Source: Actinacidiphila fildesensis | Lineage (GTDB): Bacteria; Actinomycetota; Actinomycetes; Streptomycetales; Streptomycetaceae | NCBI RefSeq assembly: GCF_042652185.1 | Contig: NZ_JBHSIX010000005.1 | Strand: one strand, 5' to 3' | DNA: 64,000 bases | Shown: piece after piece, positions 20,641 through 28,643 of the stretch | How positions within the stretch are numbered: position 1 is the first letter of the stretch | Layout: each line of letters begins with the position of its first letter | Notes under the pieces: model-generated | Databases searched by the model: none | What the model was told of the DNA's origin: nothing | What the model saw: only the letters and a program-made list of their open reading frames with translations | Translations under genes and position numbers: made by a program

Positions 20641-22301
20641 GACCCCAGCCCCTCGGCGAGCGGCCCCAGCGCCAGCGCGGGGAAGTAGGTCAGGCCAGTG
20701 ACGATGATGATCGTGCCGACCAGCAGCCCGGTGAAGAGCGGCTTGTGGGTGCCCAGGGTGCCCGCGGTGGCCGGGACCGGCTTCTGCTCGGCGAGCGAGC
20801 CGGCCAGCGCCAGCACGAACACCATCGGCAGGAACCGGCCGAGCAGCATCGCGAGCCCGATCGTGGTGTTGAACCACTGGGTGTCGGCGTTGAGCCCGGC
20901 GAAGGCCGAGCCGTTGTTGTTGGCGCCCGAGGTGTACGCGTACAGGATCTCGGAGAAGCCGTGCGCGCCCGAGTTCGTCATCGACGTCATCGGGGTCGGC
21001 AGCGCCATGGCGGCGGCGGTGAAGCACAGCGCCAGCGCCGGGGTGATGAGGATGTAGCACGCCGCGAACTTGATCTCGCGGGTGCCGATCTTCTTGCCCA
21101 GGTACTCGGGTGTGCGTCCCACCATCAGGCCCGCGATGAACACCGCGATGATGGCCATGATCAGCATGCCGTAGAGGCCGGAGCCGACACCACCGGGAGC
21201 GATCTCGCCGAGCTGCATGCCCAGCATGGTGATACCGCCGCCGAAGCCGGTGAACGAGGAGTGGAACGAGTTCACGGCGCCGGTCGAGGTCAGTGTGGTC
21301 GCCACCGCGAAGATCGACGAGCCGCCGACACCGAACCGGGTCTCCTTGCCCTCCATCGCACCACCGGCGATGTTGAAGGCCGGGCCGCCGTGGTGGAACT
21401 CGGTCCACATCATCAGCGCGGTGAAGCCGATCCAGATCGTCACCATCGTGGCGAGGATCGCGTAGCCCTGCTTGACGCTGCCGACCATCTTGCCGAAGGT
21501 GCGGGTGAGCGCGAAGGGGATGACGAGGATCAGGAAGATCTCGAAGAGGTTCGAGATGCCGTTCGGGTTCTCGAAGGGGTGCGCCGAGTTGGCGTTGAAG
21601 TAACCGCCACCGTTGGTGCCCAGCTCCTTGATGGCCTCCTGGGAAGCCACCGCGCCGCCGTTCCACTGCTGCGAGCCGCCCATGAACTGGCCGACACCGT
21701 GGATGCCGGAGAAGTTCTGGATCGCGCCGCAGGCGACCAGCACGATCGCACCGATCACCGCGATCGGGATCAGGATGCGTACGGTGCCGCGCACCAGGTC
21801 GGCCCAGAAGTTGCCGAGCTCACCGGTGCGGGAGCGGGCGAAGCCGCGTACCAGGGCCACCGCCACGGCGAGGCCGACGGCCGCCGAGACGAAGTTCTGC
21901 ACCGCGAGGCCGCCGGTCTGTACGACGTGGCCCATGGCCTGCTCGCCGTAGTACGACTGCCAGTTGGTGTTCGACACGAAGGACGCGGCGGTGTTGAACG
22001 CCTGGTCCGGGTCGATCGCGGAGAAGCCGAGCGAACCGGGCAGGCTGCCCTGGATCCGCTGCATCACGTAGAGGAAGAGGACGCTCGCCGCGGAGAAGGC
22101 GAGGACACCGCGCAGGTACGCGGGCCAGCGCATCTCGGTGGACGGGTTGGCGCCGATGGCCTTGTAGATCCACTTCTCGACCCGCAGATGCTTGTCGGAG
22201 GAGTAGACGCCGGCCATGAAGTCGCCGAGCGGACGGTATGCCAGTGCGAGCGCGGCTATCAGCGCGAGCATCTGGAGCACACCGGCGAGGACGGGGCTCA
22301 T
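20637..22301 (-). CDS. kdpA: Potassium-transporting ATPase subunit A
   Basis: K+-channel-like subunit that binds and translocates potassium, 554 residues with about ten membrane helices. Selectivity-filter regions include FVSNTNWQSYYGE, KELGTNGGGYFNANSAHPFE, TSTGAVNSFHSSF and TSGANNNGSAF. It starts at ATG 22301, eight bases after kdpF, and overlaps kdpB by four bases. Confidence 0.97.
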   Translation of the reverse strand: MSPVLAGVLQMLALIAALALAYRPLGDFMAGVYSSDKHLRVEKWIYKAIGANPSTEMRWPAYLRGVLAFSAASVLFLYVMQRIQGSLPGSLGFSAIDPDQAFNTAASFVSNTNWQSYYGEQAMGHVVQTGGLAVQNFVSAAVGLAVAVALVRGFARSRTGELGNFWADLVRGTVRILIPIAVIGAIVLVACGAIQNFSGIHGVGQFMGGSQQWNGGAVASQEAIKELGTNGGGYFNANSAHPFENPNGISNLFEIFLILVIPFALTRTFGKMVGSVKQGYAILATMVTIWIGFTALMMWTEFHHGGPAFNIAGGAMEGKETRFGVGGSSIFAVATTLTSTGAVNSFHSSFTGFGGGITMLGMQLGEIAPGGVGSGLYGMLIMAIIAVFIAGLMVGRTPEYLGKKIGTREIKFAACYILITPALALCFTAAAMALPTPMTSMTNSGAHGFSEILYAYTSGANNNGSAFAGLNADTQWFNTTIGLAMLLGRFLPMVFVLALAGSLAEQKPVPATAGTLGTHKPLFTGLLVGTIIIVTGLTYFPALALGPLAEGLGS

Positions 22302-22309
22302 ATCTGGAC

Positions 22310-22399
22310 TCAGAACCTCTCCGGGTAAAGAAGGGCGAGGACGAGGTAGCCCAGGAGGGCGACGGCCACGACGAGGCCGACGATGTTCTCGGCGGTCAC
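22310..22399 (-). CDS. kdpF: Potassium-transporting ATPase small subunit F
   Basis: A 29-residue single-helix peptide (VTAENIVGLVVAVALLGYLV then LALLYPERF) that stabilises the Kdp complex. It starts at GTG 22399, which overlaps the stop codon of the preceding 27-aa gene as GTGA. The ending YLVLALLYPERF is typical of KdpF. Confidence 0.92.
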   Translation of the reverse strand: MTAENIVGLVVAVALLGYLVLALLYPERF

Positions 22400-22479
22400 A
22401 GCTTTGCCACCCCCTTGGCGATGAGAGCCACCAACGCGAACACCGCGATCGTGGTGACGACGAAGGCCATGTCGGCCAT
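22396..22479 (-). CDS. 27-aa membrane peptide leading the kdp operon
   Basis: The first gene of the operon encodes MADMAFVVTTIAVFALVALI followed by AKGVAKL, a single hydrophobic helix with a basic end. The ATG at 22479 follows GGAG, and the stop overlaps the kdpF start by GTGA. Size and position suggest a second KdpF-like accessory peptide or a leader that couples translation to kdpF. I do not know a characterised homologue. Confidence 0.72.
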   Translation of the reverse strand: MADMAFVVTTIAVFALVALIAKGVAKL

Positions 22480-22551
22480 CGTGTGCTCCTAGAAGAGTCG
22501 GAATCTCTGACCCTCTGAGCAAACCTCCTGAACAGGCCGCTTCGTCTTTCG

Positions 22552-22600
22552 TTGATGCGTCCCTTACGGCCACTGGCACGCTTTTGACGCCTCTCTTACG
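22552..22600. promoter_or_regulatory. Direct-repeat operator candidate upstream of kdp
   Basis: Two 17-mers, TTGATGCGTCCCTTACG (22552-22568) and TTGACGCCTCTCTTACG (22584-22600), match at 14 positions and are 32 bp apart, three helical turns. A related copy lies upstream of the second KimA-like gene. The spacing suggests a response-regulator site such as one for KdpE. Confidence 0.5.
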
Positions 22601-22639
22601 CACCCGGCCTCACCTGCGGAAAAGCCGGTGCAGAGGGCT

Positions 22640-22860
22640 GCGCACGCCGGATTCCGGACGCCTGCTCCACCGCTGGGGCGCCCCGCTCCACTGCGCGATC
22701 CTGACGTGTCCCTGAGGCGCCGGCGGTGGCCGTCGGGCCGGGCCCTGGTCAAACGCACCGGTCCGGCCGCCACCGACACCGCGGTCCGGCCACTGCTGCA
22801 GTTCACGGTGGCGGACGGGCGGGTGGTGGAGATCTCCTCACCGGTTCCCGCGTGGTGGCT
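22640..22860 (+). pseudogene. Possible relic of a DUF3592-like domain
   Basis: A frame with no convincing start encodes VRPLLQFTVADGRVVEISSP, which resembles the beta-strand core of DUF3592-type membrane proteins. It runs into the 3' end of the KimA-like gene on the other strand. It has no ribosome site or membrane helices. The call is tentative. Confidence 0.25.
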
Positions 22861-24713
22861 CACTGGTCGGACGGGGCCGCCAGGCGGAAGCGGAGCCGGC
22901 AGATGACGGCGTCCGTGTCACGGCGGACGGCGTGGGCAACGACCGCGCCGCGCTGGTTCTGCAGCAGGCGCTGCCACATGTGGGCGGGCTCGACCTCCGG
23001 GATGAGGACGGTGATCCGGGTGCCGGGCTGGTCGGCGGCCATCCGACGGACGAGGGCGGCGACGGGGCGGCCGACGGAACGCGTGGGGGACGGCAGGTCG
23101 CGCAGTTCGACGCCGGGCGACCACAGCGCCCAGTCGCGGTGCAGGGCCTCGGTGCGTTCGCGGTCGTCGGGGTCGGTGACGGTGACCGCGATGACCTCGT
23201 CGCCCAGGGAGACTGCGGCGGTCAGCGCCTCGCTGGTGAGACGGGACAGCGACGCCACCGGGACGATGATCACGGACCGGTCGCGGTGCGGGGCGTCGGG
23301 AATGAATCCCAGGCCCAGCCGGCCGGCGATGCGGACATACGCGCGGTGGACCGCCTCGAAGAGCAGGACGAGGAGCGGCAGCGCCAGCACGATCATCCAG
23401 GCGCCCTCGGTGAACTTGACCGACGTGGTGATCACCGCGGCGACACCGGTCAGCACGGCCCCGAAACCGTTCAGCGCGGCCTTCGCCCGCCACCCCGGCG
23501 ATCGCTCCGCGCGCCAGTGGCGCACCATGCCGGTCTGGCAGAGGGTGAAGCCGACGAACACTCCGATCGCGAAGAGCGGCACGAGCGTGTTGGTGTCACC
23601 GCCCGAGAACACCAGCAGCAGCGCGGAGACGGCGGCGAGCGCCAGCACGCCGTGCCGGTGGACCTGACGGTCGGCCTTGAGGCCGAAGACGTGCGGGAGG
23701 AAGTTGTCCCGGGCCAGCAGGCCCATCAGCACGGGCAGCCCGCCGAACGAGGTGTTCGCGGCGAGCGCGAGCAGCACGACGGTCGCGAACTGGACGACGT
23801 AGAAGGCCCAGTTGTGGCCGAGCGAGGCGTCGGCGAGCTGGGCGAGTACGGTCACGCCCTCGACCGGCTGGAGGTGGAAGCGGCCGATGAGGACCGACAG
23901 GCCGATCAGCATGACGCCGAGCAGCCCGCCCAGCGCCACCTCGGTGCGCTGGGCGCGCTTGCGCGCCGGAGCACGGAAGGACGGGACGGCGTTGGCGACG
24001 GCCTCGACACCGGTCAGGGCGGAGCACCCCGCCGCGAACGCCTTCATCAGGAGCAGCGCGCCGACCGTGGTCGCGTTGGCGCCCAGCGCGGAGGCGTGGC
24101 CGGCCGCGGCCTCGGTGCTGGCGGGGGCGTCCCGGAACAGCCCGACGACGATGATCGTGAGGATGGAGCCGACGAAGACCGCGGTGGGGATGATGAACGC
24201 CCGGGCCGAGTCGACGATGCCGCGCAGGTTGACGGCGGTGACGAGCACCAGGACCGCCAGGCAGATCCACACCCGGTCGCCGTACAGGGCGGGGAACGCC
24301 GAGGTGAGTGCGGCCACTCCGGCGGTCACCGACACGGCCACGTTCAGGACGTAGTCCAGGATCAGGGAGGCCGCCGTCACCAGGCTGGTACGCCGCCCCA
24401 GGTGCCGCTTGGCGACCGCGTACGAGCCGCCGCCGTCCGGGAAGGCCGCGATCACCTGGCGGTAGGAGGCGACGAGGACGGCCAGCAGGCCGGCTATCGC
24501 GAGGGTGACGGGAAGGGCGAACCCGAGCCCGTACCCGCCCGCCGCGGCCAGCACCAGGACGATGGCCTCGGGGCCGTACGCCACCGACGCCATCGCGTCC
24601 AGCGACAGGGCGGCCAGCCCTTGCAGCGCGGTCAGCTTGTGCTGCTCCTGAGCTGGGTCCGGGGGTTCCCCGTCGGATGCCTCGAGAGTCGGCTCGCTGG
24701 TCAGAACGGACAA
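22860..24713 (-). CDS. Second KimA/YdaO-like APC permease
   Basis: Membrane permease of 617 residues from TTG 24713, with GGAGG ten bases upstream. It shares with Bacillus KimA and with the gene at 14098 the segments LSLDAMASVAYGPEAIVLVL, ASYRQVIAAFPDGGGSYAVA, FAAGCSALTGVEAVANAVP and GFTLCQTGMVRHW. A C-terminal soluble domain (SVIIVPVASLSRLTSEAL) ends with a QNQRGAVVAHAVRR segment corresponding to the KimA HNQSA helix. A K+ import role is inferred from family and from the neighbouring kdp operon. A TTGACGCCTT-type motif in its upstream region also occurs before kdp. Confidence 0.83.
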   Translation of the reverse strand: MSVLTSEPTLEASDGEPPDPAQEQHKLTALQGLAALSLDAMASVAYGPEAIVLVLAAAGGYGLGFALPVTLAIAGLLAVLVASYRQVIAAFPDGGGSYAVAKRHLGRRTSLVTAASLILDYVLNVAVSVTAGVAALTSAFPALYGDRVWICLAVLVLVTAVNLRGIVDSARAFIIPTAVFVGSILTIIVVGLFRDAPASTEAAAGHASALGANATTVGALLLMKAFAAGCSALTGVEAVANAVPSFRAPARKRAQRTEVALGGLLGVMLIGLSVLIGRFHLQPVEGVTVLAQLADASLGHNWAFYVVQFATVVLLALAANTSFGGLPVLMGLLARDNFLPHVFGLKADRQVHRHGVLALAAVSALLLVFSGGDTNTLVPLFAIGVFVGFTLCQTGMVRHWRAERSPGWRAKAALNGFGAVLTGVAAVITTSVKFTEGAWMIVLALPLLVLLFEAVHRAYVRIAGRLGLGFIPDAPHRDRSVIIVPVASLSRLTSEALTAAVSLGDEVIAVTVTDPDDRERTEALHRDWALWSPGVELRDLPSPTRSVGRPVAALVRRMAADQPGTRITVLIPEVEPAHMWQRLLQNQRGAVVAHAVRRDTDAVICRLRFRLAAPSDQ

Positions 24714-24810
24714 CGTGGTCGTACCTCCATGGTGTGGATACCCAGCGTGGAGGCGGCTCCCGGAGCCGATGCGCGGTCCGTACGCGGTCCTGACGCCGAA
24801 CGACGCCTTC

Positions 24811-24827
24811 TTGACGCCTTCCTGTCA
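24811..24827. promoter_or_regulatory. kdp-like operator motif before KimA-like gene
   Basis: TTGACGCCTTCCTGTCA shares its first nine bases and most later positions with the repeats upstream of kdp, in the same orientation to its gene. Further TGACGCC copies lie at 24791 and, inverted, near 24852. The region also separates the gene from a divergent leaderless gene. Confidence 0.4.
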
Positions 24828-24934
24828 CCGTTCTTCACCCCCGCCATCAGAAGGCCGTCAAGAGCCCCGGGGCCCGCGTCAGCGATGTGTCAACGGCCGC
24901 TGTCGGCGCCGCGGCCGCTCCTACCGTCTGCCGC

Positions 24935-25438
24935 ATGGGACGCGCAGACGAAGCCGAGGACGTACTGGCCCACGACCGGACCTGGGAGGGCGAGGCGTTC
25001 ACCGCGCTGTCCTCCTCGGCGGCGGTCCTCGCGCTGCTGCTGGTCATGGACTGGGGGTCGAGCGGGCTCGACACGACCCGCGCCGTGCTGTGGACCGCGC
25101 TGGCGGCGCTGCTCTACGCCGTCCTCCATCCGCCCCGGGTGACCGCGGGCCACGGATGGCTGGCGGTCGGCGGACCGCTGCGCGAGCAGCGCGTCCGCAC
25201 CGACTGCCTGGTATCGGTGCGCCGCATCGACGGCGTCGCCACCCGCCTCGTGCTGCGCGACGTGTACGGCAACCGCGTGGAGTTCAACCCGAAGGTGCTC
25301 GCCTCGAACCCGGCCCTGTGGCTGCTGGTCAACGCGGGGGCGTGCCGCTCCCGGGAGAGCGGCACGCTGCTCTGTGGCTGGACCGAGGTGGAGGCCGTGG
25401 CGGCGCGGTACGGAGTGGGCCCGTCGCTGAGTGCGTGA
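24935..25438 (+). CDS. Small membrane protein, PH-like tail (paralogue 1)
   Basis: A 167-residue protein with two hydrophobic segments near residues 22-65, followed by a soluble beta-rich part (HGWLAVGGPLREQRVRTDCL, TRLVLRDVYGNRVEFNPKVL). This layout resembles bacterial PH-domain membrane proteins. ATG 24935 lies seven bases after TACCGT (24922-24927) and has no ribosome site, so it is probably leaderless. The next gene is a clear paralogue. Function unknown. Confidence 0.75.
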   Translation: MGRADEAEDVLAHDRTWEGEAFTALSSSAAVLALLLVMDWGSSGLDTTRAVLWTALAALLYAVLHPPRVTAGHGWLAVGGPLREQRVRTDCLVSVRRIDGVATRLVLRDVYGNRVEFNPKVLASNPALWLLVNAGACRSRESGTLLCGWTEVEAVAARYGVGPSLSA

Positions 25439-25558
25439 ATCCGGCCGAACCGGTGACGTGACCGAGGGTGCTTCCGTCCGGGCGATCGACGTTAAAAATC
25501 CATCAGCGATGCATCAAAGCACGGTGTTTCGACGTGCGGCGTGTCTAGCGTCGGCCGT

Positions 25559-26119
25559 ATGGGACGGCGAACCGCACGCTCCGCTCCGCTGAGCGGGGCC
25601 TATTCCGCGGACTCAGGATGGACGAGCGCCCGCGACCGCTTCTGGGCCGGAGAGCTCCGGTCCGCGGCGGGCTGCGCTTGTGCGCTCTTCGCCGTGCTGA
25701 CGCTGGCCGACGCCTGGAAGGGCCAGCTCACCGCGCCGCGAGCCGGGATCTGGGCGGCGCTGGCCGTCCTGCTGTTCGCCGTGCTCGCACCGGCGAGGGT
25801 GTCGGTGGACCAGGAGTGGCTGGTCTCGCGCGGACTGCTGCGCCGCCGCCGGGTCCGCACGGACCACCTGGCGAGCGTGCGCTGGCACCAGGGCACGGCT
25901 CCCCGGCTCGTCCTGCGGGACACGCTCGGTGGCGTCGTCGAGCTGAACGCACGGGTGCTCGTCGACAATCCGCTGCTGTGGATCGCGCTGGATGCCGGTG
26001 TCCGCAACTCTCTCGGCACCGGGACCCTGCAGAGCGGGGCAGGTGATCTGCTGCGGGCGGCGGAGCAGATCGACGGGGCCGCGGCGCGGGCCACCTTCCG
26101 CGCATCGGGGCTGGAGTAA
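25559..26119 (+). CDS. Small membrane protein, PH-like tail (paralogue 2)
   Basis: A 186-residue paralogue of the preceding gene: two hydrophobic segments near residues 35-75, then VSVDQEWLVSRGLLRRRRVR and RLVLRDTLGGVVELNARVLV, aligning position by position with the first copy. ATG 25559 follows a TAGCGT -10 element (25546-25551) by seven bases with no ribosome site, so it too looks leaderless. Separate promoters suggest the duplicates are regulated independently. Confidence 0.75.
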   Translation: MGRRTARSAPLSGAYSADSGWTSARDRFWAGELRSAAGCACALFAVLTLADAWKGQLTAPRAGIWAALAVLLFAVLAPARVSVDQEWLVSRGLLRRRRVRTDHLASVRWHQGTAPRLVLRDTLGGVVELNARVLVDNPLLWIALDAGVRNSLGTGTLQSGAGDLLRAAEQIDGAAARATFRASGLE

Positions 26120-26181
26120 CGGGCTCCTTCGGCCGCTCACGTCAGCGGAACTCCGCGAGACGGGGGCGCAGCCCGAGCACT

Positions 26182-26313
26182 GAGGACGGCTCCTTCGCCC
26201 AGTTCCTGCGGTTCTTCCTCTTCGGACAGGGCGAGGTCGCACCCGTCACCCGCGACGTACTGCGCGAGGCCGAACCGGACCGCGACCGCCGACCCCGCGT
26301 CCACGTCGGCTGA
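26182..26313 (+). pseudogene. C-terminal relic of a larger protein
   Basis: About 43 codons without a start encode EDGSFAQFLRFFLFGQGEVA followed by PVTRDVLREAEPD and a basic end HVG. The composition is that of a real protein tail, perhaps from a transporter, and the upstream part is missing. The rest of the 374-bp interval holds only the twin repeats described separately. Confidence 0.35.
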
Positions 26314-26374
26314 ACCCCGGCCGGCCCCTCGTCCGCCCTGCCCTCTCGTCCGCTCGGCCCGGGCGAGGAACGTG

Positions 26375-26421
26375 TCAACGTTGCGTCACCGGCCCATGGG
26401 CGGAGATCAACGTTGTGTCAC
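26375..26421. promoter_or_regulatory. Twin CAACGTTG repeats upstream of ppx-like gene
   Basis: TCAACGTTGCGTCAC (26375-26389) and TCAACGTTGTGTCAC (26407-26421) differ at one base and are 32 bp apart, three helical turns. Each contains the perfect palindrome CAACGTTG. They lie 75-120 bp before the Ppx/GppA gene and look like a regulator target. Confidence 0.5.
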
Positions 26422-26493
26422 GAGCAACCCCGCACAGACACCCACCGCCTAGGATCGAACGCAATCGAACTGTGAAACGGGGGAAACAGTCGG

Positions 26494-27471
26494 ATGGAAG
26501 GGGCACGCCCGGAAGTGGCCGCAGTACTGGATGTCGGGTGCCACAGCGCGTTGCTGGCAGTGGTCCGGCGGCGGCCCGGTGGGGGATTGAAGCCGGTCTT
26601 CTCGTACAAGACGCGGCTGCGGTTGCACGAGTCGCTCGACCGAAGAGGCCGCATACGCGAGGCGGGAATCACCAGCGTGCAGCGCGCGGTGGCCGAGGCG
26701 ACGGCCGCCGCCCGGTTCGGCTGCCCGTCGGCGGTGTTCCCCTTCGCGACCTCCGTCATCCGGGACGCGCCCAACCGGGAAGAGATCATCGCGCGGGTGG
26801 CCCGTGCCACCGGGACCCGGCTGCGGGTTCTGCCCGGCGAGGAGGAGGCCCGCCTGGCCTATGTGGCGGCCCGGCAGTGGGCGGGCTCCGGGACGGGCTC
26901 GCTGCTGATGCTGGACATCGGCGGTGGCACCGTGGAGATCGCCTCGGGCCGCGGAGAGCAGCCCCGCAGCACACTTTCGCTGCCGCTGGGCGCCCGCCGG
27001 ATCACCCGGGACTGGTTCCCGGCCGGCACCCTCCCGTCGGCGGGGCGTCTGCAGGAGATCCGGGAGTACCTCAGCCATACCCTGGGGGCAGTGCCCGACC
27101 TGCCGGTGGCCTCCCGGAACGGGCGCGTCGTCGCCTGCTCCAAGACCTTCGAGCAGCTCGCCGAACTGGCCGGATCCCCATCCCCGGACATGAAGCCTCA
27201 TGCCGGGCAGCAGCTGACGCTGCCCCAGTTGCGCGGATGGATCCCGGTGCTGGCCGCAGCGGACCCCGCCCTGCTCACCCACCTGCCGGGCATCTCCCGG
27301 CACCGCGCGGGACAGTCCCTGGCCGGAGCTCTGGTCGCCGAGGCCCTCCTCTCCGCGTGCGAGGCCAAGAGCGTCGACATCTGCCCCTGGTCCACCCGGG
27401 AGGGACTACTGCTGGAACGTCTCGGCACGGCCTCCGCGGCACCCCGGCACGACCTCCCTCTCGTCGGCTGA
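26494..27471 (+). CDS. Ppx/GppA family phosphatase
   Basis: ASKHA-fold protein of 325 residues related to exopolyphosphatase and pppGpp phosphohydrolase. It would cut phosphate from polyphosphate or from pppGpp. The first phosphate-binding loop is VLDVGCHSALLAV and the second is LLMLDIGGGTVEIASG, with the conserved GEEEARLAYVA helix between. It starts at ATG 26494 after GGGGGAAAC. Actinobacteria usually encode two such paralogues, and this short one lacks a C-terminal HD domain. Stress-related control is possible from the twin upstream repeats. Confidence 0.88.
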   Translation: MEGARPEVAAVLDVGCHSALLAVVRRRPGGGLKPVFSYKTRLRLHESLDRRGRIREAGITSVQRAVAEATAAARFGCPSAVFPFATSVIRDAPNREEIIARVARATGTRLRVLPGEEEARLAYVAARQWAGSGTGSLLMLDIGGGTVEIASGRGEQPRSTLSLPLGARRITRDWFPAGTLPSAGRLQEIREYLSHTLGAVPDLPVASRNGRVVACSKTFEQLAELAGSPSPDMKPHAGQQLTLPQLRGWIPVLAAADPALLTHLPGISRHRAGQSLAGALVAEALLSACEAKSVDICPWSTREGLLLERLGTASAAPRHDLPLVG

Positions 27472-27753
27472 ACTGCGGCTTACCCTCCCCGACGTTGTCG
27501 GGGTCTTCCGCGACCCCGCGAGGAGAACCGTCAAGAGTGTGCCTGTGGCTGTGGTGCCGGGCACCGACCCTGGTCGTCCCGGCCCGCCACGGTCCCGGCC
27601 CGTGGATGCACCATCGACCTGCTCACAGGGTCGGGGCACCTGTGCCCGCTTGTCATCGACCTGATGGCCGCGGGCTGTGCGTACGCTTCAATCGCCGGCT
27701 TCAATCTCCGGCTTCCCTCGCTGGAACCGGCCGCGAGGAGAAGGAATGCCGCC

Positions 27754-27861
27754 ATGCGCAAGTACGCGCCCTACTTGATCATCGCAGCGCTCCTCAGCTG
27801 GGTCACCGCCATCGTCCTGCTCATCGCGCTCGACCCGAACCACGGCGCCGGCACACCCTGA
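27754..27861 (+). CDS. 35-aa single-helix membrane peptide
   Basis: MRKYAPYLIIAALLSWVTAI followed by VLLIALDPNHGAGTP is one hydrophobic helix with a basic start and polar end. ATG 27754 has AAGGA eight bases upstream within GAGGAGAAGGA. No family is recognised. Confidence 0.5.
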   Translation: MRKYAPYLIIAALLSWVTAIVLLIALDPNHGAGTP

Positions 27862-27911
27862 ACCGACCGCGTACGCGTCCTGACGGCTCCCGCCGCTTGG
27901 AGGATCCCGCC

Positions 27912-27995
27912 GTGCCCATCATCCACAAGCTCCGCAAGGCTGGGCGTCCCCTCACCGCCGAGCGGGTGCAGATCCTCAAGTCGAGGACTGCATGA
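27912..27995 (+). CDS. 27-aa basic peptide or truncated gene start
   Basis: GTG 27912, behind GGAGG, opens VPIIHKLRKAGRPLTAERVQ then ILKSRTA. The strong ribosome site suggests translation. The amphipathic basic sequence could be the start of a longer gene cut off by a stop. Function unknown. Confidence 0.4.
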   Translation: MPIIHKLRKAGRPLTAERVQILKSRTA

Positions 27996-28643
27996 CGACC
28001 TGCTCACCCTCTCCGTTCGGTTCCTCAAAGTTGGCCAGGTAGCGGTTGAACAGCGCCGCACCAACGGTGACAGCGTTGGCGCCTTCCACACCGCTCCGTG
28101 CTTCGAGGCGGCGCTCCAGCGTCGTCCGGTGGGCCTTGAGGTGGCGAACCCATGACGTCAGAGCGCACTGGCTGCGCCTCGAAAGGCCTCGGCAGCTACG
28201 CCGAGCCCGCAGGGTCGCAGCGCTTCGCTGCCGCCCTCGCGCCACGAACGACGCCACCGCTCCAACGGCCGTGCAGACCGCATACCGAAGGGATCATCAA
28301 CGGTCACGACGCCGAAAAGGTCAGTAGCTGACGGTCTGCAGCATGCCGGGGCCGTCACAGCAGCGTCCGCCCTGTCATCTCCCGCCGGCGACCGATCCAA
28401 CCGTGGCCCCACACAGCCCTCCAGACCCACGTTCTCCACGCTCATCAGCGTCGGCGATTCGGCCAAGGCCGCGCCGGGCAGGGCCCCGGGCGCCCCAAGG
28501 GTGGATGCACTCCGCATCTTGTGCCGCGCGCGCGTTCGTACGGAATCCACTCCGGCTCAAACACGTGTGTTCGATATCGCGGCCTGCCTCGTTGACCCCG
28601 GTAGCGCCGAACCGATGACAACGACCGTGCAGGAGGACAGCAG
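27996..28643. other. Decayed region before ABC gene
   Basis: No intact gene is evident. On the minus strand 27976-28257 stays open and its last 60 codons have protein-like composition (EGANAVTVGAALFNRYLANF), and 28158-28283 resembles a transposase helix-turn-helix. Both look like fragments. Confidence 0.4.
28158..28283 (-). pseudogene. Possible IS630-type transposase N-terminal fragment
   Basis: The segment LERWRRSWREGGSEALRP resembles the winged-helix recognition region of IS630-family transposases, which typically read RWRRAWREGG. The frame lacks a matching upstream half and the DDE domain. The call is tentative. Confidence 0.3.

Noticed and set aside
20745..22328. 527-codon frame opposite kdpA
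   Set aside because: Antisense shadow; kdpA is unambiguous on the other strand.
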